Below, in pieces: positions 59,407 through 64,000 of a stretch of DNA of 64,000 bases. Position 1 is the stretch's first letter. The number at the start of each line of letters is the position of its first letter. The stretch is from Pseudomonadota bacterium (GTDB lineage: Bacteria; Pseudomonadota; Gammaproteobacteria; Steroidobacterales; Steroidobacteraceae): assembly GCA_023423065.1 (NCBI GenBank), contig JAFAGC010000018.1:1-64000 (forward strand), given 5' to 3'. The notes under the pieces are model-generated. The model was not told the origin of the DNA and did no database searches. It saw nothing but the letters and a program-made list of their open reading frames with translations. The translations under genes and the position numbers were made by a program.

Positions 59407-60615
59407 ATGACTTCTGCCGCGTCCCTCTCAACCCTGCCCGCGCTCACGCCCGAGGAGCGCGCGCATTCCGAGCGCGTCGCGGCGCACATCCGCGACTTCA
59501 TCCGCGAACAGGGTGGCGAGATCGGCTTCGACGCCTACATGCGCCTGGCGCTGTACGCGCCGGGACTCGGCTACTACAGCGCGGGCGCGACCAAGTTCGG
59601 CGCGGCGGGGGATTTCGTGACCGCACCGGAAGTGTCCAACCTGTTCTCGCGTTGCCTCGCGCGCCAGGCGGCGGACGTGCTGCGCGATACCTCGGGCGAC
59701 GTGCTCGAGCTCGGCGCCGGGTCCGGGCGCATGGCCGCGGACGTGCTGCTCGAGCTCGACTCCATGGACGCATTGCCGACGCGTTACCGGATCCTCGAAG
59801 TCAGCGCGGACCTGGCCGAGCGCCAGCGCGCGCGCATCGCGCAACTGCCCGAAGTCCTCGCGAGCCGGGTCGAGTGGCTGGATCACTGGCCGGAGACCCC
59901 GATGCGCGGCGTCGTGCTCGCGAACGAGGTGCTCGACGCGATGCCCGTCGAGCGATTCGTGTTGCGTCAACGGCCGGGCGGGCTCGACGTGCGCGCGCTC
60001 GGCGTCGGCCTCGCGGGCGACGGATTCGAATGGCGCGAGATGTCGCCGTCGCCCGAGCTCATGCACGCAGTCGCGGACATCGTCGAGGGACTGCCCGCGC
60101 CGCTGCCCGACGGGTACGTGTCCGAAACCTGCCTTTCCTACCAGCCCTGGACGGCGAGTCTCGCCGAACACCTCGAGCAGGGCGTGGCCCTGCTGATCGA
60201 CTACGGTTTGCCGCGTGCCCACCTGTATCACCCGGAGCGCAAGGACGGCACGTTGCGCTGCCATTTCCGCCAGCGCGCGCACGACGATCCGTTCGTGTAC
60301 CCGGGGCTGCAGGACATCACCGCCTGGGTCGATTTCACGCGCGTGGCCGAGGCCGCGGACACGGCCGGCCTCGACGTGCTCGGCTTCGCGACGCAGGCCG
60401 CGTTCCTGATCGGCGCCGGGATGGAGTTTCTGCTAACTACCGAGATGCAGGCCGCGGGCGACGACGCGCGGATACGGGCGCGCCTGGCCGGCGAGGCCCG
60501 CCGCCTGATGTTGCCGGGCGAAATGGGTGAAATCTTCAAGGTCATCGCGCTCGGCCGCAGGTTCGGGGCGCCGCTCGCGGGGTTCGCCACGCAGGATCTG
60601 CGCGCCAGCCTCTAG
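59407..60615 (+). CDS. MidA/NDUFAF7-like SAM-dependent methyltransferase
   Basis: 402 residues. The Rossmann methyltransferase has VLELGAGSGRMAADVL (motif I) and VVLANEVLDAMPVERF. The DUF185 family mark is IGFDAYMRLALYAPGLGYYS near the start. NDUFAF7 methylates an arginine of a complex I subunit in mitochondria, and the bacterial relatives are not settled. It is divergent from the pteridine reductase gene with 12 bp between starts. Confidence 0.85.
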   Translation: MTSAASLSTLPALTPEERAHSERVAAHIRDFIREQGGEIGFDAYMRLALYAPGLGYYSAGATKFGAAGDFVTAPEVSNLFSRCLARQAADVLRDTSGDVLELGAGSGRMAADVLLELDSMDALPTRYRILEVSADLAERQRARIAQLPEVLASRVEWLDHWPETPMRGVVLANEVLDAMPVERFVLRQRPGGLDVRALGVGLAGDGFEWREMSPSPELMHAVADIVEGLPAPLPDGYVSETCLSYQPWTASLAEHLEQGVALLIDYGLPRAHLYHPERKDGTLRCHFRQRAHDDPFVYPGLQDITAWVDFTRVAEAADTAGLDVLGFATQAAFLIGAGMEFLLTTEMQAAGDDARIRARLAGEARRLMLPGEMGEIFKVIALGRRFGAPLAGFATQDLRASL

Positions 60616-60720
60616 GTGAAAGTTCCCGGTGTTCGTCAACGATTTCGGCCGCTTCGTCAAACAATCACAGGGTTGTTCGCATCGAGGCGGTGCGCCGGAG
60701 GTTAAGCTCGGGTTCTCGTC

Positions 60721-61836
60721 ATGAACCTGCGCAAGCTCAGGCCCTTCGCCTTCTACCTTCTGGCATGGACGGTGGTGGGGCTGATTTATTTCGCGCAGAA
60801 CGTGACCCGCAGGTTCTACTGGGACGATCCGAATCCCTGGCAGGACATCCGCTACTGGTCGGTCAACATCTACATGTCGGCGTTGCTGACGCCGCTGATC
60901 GTCTGGGCCGGCAGGCGCTGGCCGCTCGAACGCAACAACATTGGCATGCTGCTGGCGCTGCATGCGGTATTGAGCATCGTGTGGGCTTGCGCGCGCCTCG
61001 CGCTCGAGGCCGGGTTCCACCTCACGTGGAACGAATTCTGGCCGATCGAGCCGCCCATCACGCTGAAGAGCGAGATCACGCTGCTGTTCATCTTCGGATT
61101 CCACACCGCGATCGTCGCGTACTGGGTCGTGTTGTCGATCCAGACCGCGATCCGCAACTACGCGCGATTCCAGGAGCGCGAGCAGGCCGCGCTGCGCGCT
61201 GATCTGCGCGCCTCGCAGCTCGAGGCACAGATCGCGCAGGCGCGGCTCGCCGCGCTCAAGGCGCAGCTGCAGCCGCACTTCCTGTTCAACACGCTCAACG
61301 CCATCGTGGTGCTCGTGCGCCAGCAGAAAGGACGGCAGGCGGAGGAAACCCTCGAACGGTTCTCCGACCTGCTGCGCGCGGTGCTCGCGGACATGGACGC
61401 GCAGGAGGTGACGCTGGCGCGCGAGCTCGAATACCTCGAGCTCTATCTATCCATCGAGCAGCTGCGATTTTCGGACCGGTTGCGCGTCAACACGCACGTC
61501 GACCCGGCGTTGCTCGAGGCGGCCGTGCCGCACATGGCGCTGCAGCCGATCGTCGAAAACGCGATACGCCATGGCATCGGGCGGCGGGCGAGCCAGGGCG
61601 TCATCGACATCGAGGCCGCGCGCGTCGGAGATTCGTTGCGGATCGTCGTGCGCGACAATGGACCCGGATTCGACACTTCGGGCGCGCCCGGCGGTCTCAA
61701 CCTCGGGCTAACCAACACCCGCGCGCGGCTCAGGCAGCTCTACGGCGACGCGGCCGAGCTGCGCACCGGCAGTGCACCGGGCGGTGGCGCGGAGGTGACG
61801 CTCGTGATTCCGTTCCGGAACGTCGAAAGGGAATGA
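60721..61836 (+). CDS. LytS/AlgZ-type sensor histidine kinase
   Basis: 371 residues. Four membrane helices span residues about 8-150 (FAFYLLAWTVVGLIYFAQN and others). A His_kinase domain with the phosphorylated histidine in LKAQLQPHFLFNTLNAIVVL follows (His about 187), then an HATPase with PIVENAIRHGI and DNGPGFDT. There is no periplasmic sensor domain, so it probably senses something in the membrane. It overlaps the LytTR gene by ATGA, and the two form a two-component pair. Confidence 0.9.
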   Translation: MNLRKLRPFAFYLLAWTVVGLIYFAQNVTRRFYWDDPNPWQDIRYWSVNIYMSALLTPLIVWAGRRWPLERNNIGMLLALHAVLSIVWACARLALEAGFHLTWNEFWPIEPPITLKSEITLLFIFGFHTAIVAYWVVLSIQTAIRNYARFQEREQAALRADLRASQLEAQIAQARLAALKAQLQPHFLFNTLNAIVVLVRQQKGRQAEETLERFSDLLRAVLADMDAQEVTLARELEYLELYLSIEQLRFSDRLRVNTHVDPALLEAAVPHMALQPIVENAIRHGIGRRASQGVIDIEAARVGDSLRIVVRDNGPGFDTSGAPGGLNLGLTNTRARLRQLYGDAAELRTGSAPGGGAEVTLVIPFRNVERE

Positions 61837-62597
61837 ACGCATCCATGAACGTCTTGATCGTCGACGATGAGCCGCTGGCGCGCGAGGGCCTCGCGTTGCT
61901 GCTCAAGGAAGATGCCGGCATCGGTCCGGTCGACGAGGCGCGCAACGGCGCCGAGGCCGTGGAGAAGATCCGCGCGGCGCGTCCCGACCTCGTATTGCTC
62001 GACGTGCAGATGCCGGAGATGGACGGGTTCGGGGTGTTGCGCGAAGTCGGCGGGGAGGGGATGCCGCCGGTGATCTTCGTGACCGCGTTCGACCGCTACG
62101 CCATCCAGGCGTTCGAGGTGAACGCCGTGGACTATCTACTGAAGCCGGTGACGCGCGAACGGTTCTCGCAGGCGCTGGAGCGGGTGCGCGAACGGATCGC
62201 GGCCGGCGCCGACAACCAGCACATGCTCTCGCTGCTGCAGCAGCTCGCCGCGCCGAAGAAACATCTCGCGCGCATCGCGCTGCGCTCGGCGGGGAAGATC
62301 TCGTTCGTGAACGTCGAGGACATCCTGTTCGCGCAGGCCGCGGAGAACTACGTGCAGCTGCACCTCGGGTCGTCGCGACACCTGCTGCACGTGCCGATCG
62401 CCACGCTCGAGCAGTCGCTGGATCCGGAGAGGTTCCTGCGCATCCACCGCTCGCTGATCGTGAACGTGCGCTACATCGCGGAGCTCGAGACCGGGCCGCA
62501 CGGCGAATACGTCGTGGTGCTGCAGGGCGGGGCGCGGCTGCAGTCGAGCCGCACCTACCACGAGAAGATCAAGCGCTGGGCGGCGAATCCGTTCTGA
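61833..62597 (+). CDS. LytTR-family response regulator
   Basis: 254 residues. The receiver has VLIVDDEPLAREGLALLL and the phosphorylated aspartate in VLLDVQMPEMDGF. K (LLKPVTRERF) completes it. The LytTR DNA-binding domain is at about 140-250 (ISFVNVEDILFAQAAENYVQLHL, RFLRIHRSLIVNVRYI). These control cell-envelope or virulence genes by binding direct repeats. It starts within the stop of the kinase gene. Its last 29 bases overlap the convergent gene at 62569-62862. Confidence 0.92.
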   Translation: MNASMNVLIVDDEPLAREGLALLLKEDAGIGPVDEARNGAEAVEKIRAARPDLVLLDVQMPEMDGFGVLREVGGEGMPPVIFVTAFDRYAIQAFEVNAVDYLLKPVTRERFSQALERVRERIAAGADNQHMLSLLQQLAAPKKHLARIALRSAGKISFVNVEDILFAQAAENYVQLHLGSSRHLLHVPIATLEQSLDPERFLRIHRSLIVNVRYIAELETGPHGEYVVVLQGGARLQSSRTYHEKIKRWAANPF

Positions 62598-62862
62598 GCG
62601 CGCCGTTCCCGTGGCTCCCGTTGCCGAGAGACAGGGAAGGGCTCGAGGCCGGCGACTCCACGTACACGAAGTCCGCGGGATTCAGCTGCGCCCAGTACGA
62701 CAGCGCGGCGAGTCCGTCCGCGTCGGGCCGCTTGTTCTGCGCCATGCGCGCCAGCGTGGATTTGCCAATGCCGATCTCGCGCGCCACCTGGCGCCATGAG
62801 GCCGCGCGCTCGGTGCGCTTCGCATTGACCGCTTCGTAGAATTTCTGGAAGTCGAATTTCAT
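62569..62862 (-). CDS. small HTH (XRE-like) DNA-binding protein
   Basis: 97 residues from the ATG at 62860-62862. The frame is open to 62952, but MKFDFQKFYEAVNAKRTERA is the natural start. The helix-turn-helix is SWRQVAREIGIGKSTLARMAQNKRPDADGLAALSYW. The C-terminal serine-rich tail overlaps the LytTR gene's end. Its role is unknown, and control of the adjacent two-component genes is possible. Confidence 0.75.
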   Translation of the reverse strand: MKFDFQKFYEAVNAKRTERAASWRQVAREIGIGKSTLARMAQNKRPDADGLAALSYWAQLNPADFVYVESPASSPSLSLGNGSHGNGALRTDSPPSA

Positions 62863-62941
62863 CGTGGCCCAAAGTTGCATCAAGAATCTCGCGTAGGCGA
62901 AGGGATTTTGACGAAGTGGAGATTCGAGGTGACGAATAGGA

Positions 62942-63176
62942 AATGGGGACATTCCCCTTTTCCTAGCAAACGGGGACAGACCTCAATGAGGGCTCGATGA
63001 GCTCGGGATCCATCGAACTCGCACCGACGCGACTATTCCCGGTATCGCTCGTTGACGACATTGAACATCCGCCTGGCTATGTGGCTAGGAGGAAGTGTCG
63101 CCATGCTCGCGTGCAGCGCGTAACGAACCGGATCAGGTCTGTCCCCGTTTGCTAGGAAACGAGGAATGTCCCCATT
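62942..63176. repeat. 235-bp GGGGACATTCC element beside uppP
   Basis: Ends 62942-62983 and 63135-63176 are 42-bp inverted repeats (AATGGGGACATTCC to CGGGGACAGACCT) with few mismatches. They enclose about 150 bp of non-repeat DNA, larger than in the 141-bp copy at 19408. The right end is followed by a second TAATGGGG and the uppP stop codon. The core has a short frame on the minus strand that looks coding (MATLPPSHIARRMFNVV...) but is only 23 codons. Confidence 0.75.
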
Positions 63177-63183
63177 AGCCCCA

Positions 63184-63990
63184 TTACCACTTCACAACGC
63201 CGGTGTAAGCGGTGACGAGGATCAGCAGGCCGAACACGATGCGATACCAGGCGAACATGGCGAATGAATGGCGGCTCACGAAGCGGATCAGGAATTTCAC
63301 GGCGAGCAGGGCGCTGATGAATGAGACCACGCAGCTCACGACGAGGGGTCCGGTCTCGAATTGCGCGATTGCGTCGCGCTCCTTCCACAGCTCGTAGATC
63401 GTCGCGGAGACCAGTACCGGGATCGCGACGAAGAACGAAAACTCCGCGGCGGTCTTGCGCGACAGGCCGCACAGCAGGCCACCGATGATCGTCGCGCCCG
63501 AGCGGCTCGTGCCCGGGATCAGCGACAGTGCCTGGAACGCGCCGAGCTTGAGCGCATCGACGGTGGTGAGCTGATCGACATCCTGCACGCGCTCCTCGTG
63601 CTTGCGGCGCTCCGCCCAGAGAATGATCACGCCGCCGACGACGAGCGCGATCGCGACGGTCACGGCATTGAACAGCACGGCCTTGAGCTGGTCGCCGAAC
63701 AGCAGGGCGAGAACCGCGAGCGGCAGGAACACGATCAGCAGATTGACGACGAAGCGCCGCGAGGTCGCGTCGCGGTGCAAGCTGAAGGCCGTGTGCAGCA
63801 GTTTCTGCCGGAACTCCCAGCACACCGCGAGGATCGCGGGTCCCTGGATCACGATGACGAGCGCATCCACCGCGGCGCCGTGCAGTCCGAGCAGCGACTG
63901 CGCGAGGATCAGGTGACCCGTGCTGGAAATCGGCAGGAATTCGGTGATGCCTTCGACGAGGCCCAGGATGATCGCTTCGAGATAGGACAT
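63184..63990 (-). CDS. uppP: undecaprenyl-diphosphatase
   Basis: 268 residues with about eight membrane helices. The active-site segments are GLVEGITEFLPISSTGHLIL (residues 9-28) and PGTSRSGAT. It removes a phosphate from undecaprenyl diphosphate so the lipid carrier can be reused for peptidoglycan, at the inner membrane. Overproduction gives bacitracin resistance. The stop TAA falls at the edge of the palindromic repeat. The gene appears complete, with its start 10 bases before the window's right end. Confidence 0.95.
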   Translation of the reverse strand: MSYLEAIILGLVEGITEFLPISSTGHLILAQSLLGLHGAAVDALVIVIQGPAILAVCWEFRQKLLHTAFSLHRDATSRRFVVNLLIVFLPLAVLALLFGDQLKAVLFNAVTVAIALVVGGVIILWAERRKHEERVQDVDQLTTVDALKLGAFQALSLIPGTSRSGATIIGGLLCGLSRKTAAEFSFFVAIPVLVSATIYELWKERDAIAQFETGPLVVSCVVSFISALLAVKFLIRFVSRHSFAMFAWYRIVFGLLILVTAYTGVVKW

Positions 63991-64000
63991 GCGAGGTTCG

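Noticed and set aside
1..63990. CRISPR arrays, rRNA and tRNA genes, phage modules
   Set aside because: No regularly spaced repeats, no conserved RNA-gene segments, and only a solitary ORF6N gene of phage type were seen.

Overview
The window is one contiguous piece of a GC-rich (roughly two-thirds G+C by eye) gammaproteobacterial chromosome. The strongest lineage marker is 48232-57608, where rpoD, dnaG, a GatB/YqeY gene and rpsU sit beside a divergent tsaD. This is a broken-up form of the gammaproteobacterial macromolecular-synthesis locus. Codon use, the many TonB, MFS and exported-oxidoreductase genes, and the GGGGACA palindromic repeats would suit a Steroidobacter/Nevskiales-like environmental bacterium. 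That placement is inference. I see no tRNA, rRNA or CRISPR array.

Left edge (1-2300) is a lower-GC accessory island. An IS110-family, IS1111-type insertion sequence starts at or very near base 1 and ends near 1369. It has 12-bp subterminal inverted repeats and a structured non-coding right end. It has landed inside an integron attC site. Behind it lie two small gene cassettes that read on the minus strand, one for a MORN/YwqK-like protein and one for a DUF5519-like protein, with an intact attC between them. No integrase gene is present, so this looks like a cluster of attC sites lacking an integrase. A loop in the element's non-coding right end carries nine bases exactly complementary to the attC sequence it has entered. 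This is the best candidate in the window for an RNA-guided system.

2305-20708 holds metabolic and envelope genes. They include a DsbA-NhaA fusion antiporter, a hybrid sensor kinase, and a sugar-handling run (Tat-exported TIM-barrel isomerase, Gfo/Idh/MocA oxidoreductase, MFS transporter). A nucleotidyltransferase pair, a TonB receptor divergent from a 1065-residue cytochrome/beta-propeller protein, an ORF6N protein and a DUF1326/DUF2182 pair follow. The stretch ends with a YfaZ-type porin and a glutathione transferase divergent from an HxlR regulator across two palindromic operators.

20837-23879 is a nitrate/taurine-type ABC transporter operon behind a near-consensus sigma-54 promoter, with a 25-bp palindrome just upstream. 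24010-36996 carries MltA, an oligopeptidase B, HutH, a second NhaA with a hairpin-rich leader, an FAD oxidase broken by one TAG codon, MgtC and several membrane proteins. 37117-41553 is an Lhr-type helicase with a 174-bp palindromic element inserted in frame.

41734-48135 has regulators, methyltransferases (including MddA) and small proteins. 48232-57608 is the rpoD/dnaG/rpsU/tsaD region. 57637-60615 holds folate genes (folB, folK, pteridine reductase) and a MidA-like methyltransferase. 60721-63990 holds a LytS/LytTR two-component pair, a small DNA-binding protein and uppP.

Two patterns cross the whole window. Palindromic GGGGACATTCC/GGGGACAGACC elements repeatedly sit directly against stop codons. 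The octamer CTATCTAC (or CTAACTAC) recurs on the sense strand of unrelated genes in more than one reading frame.
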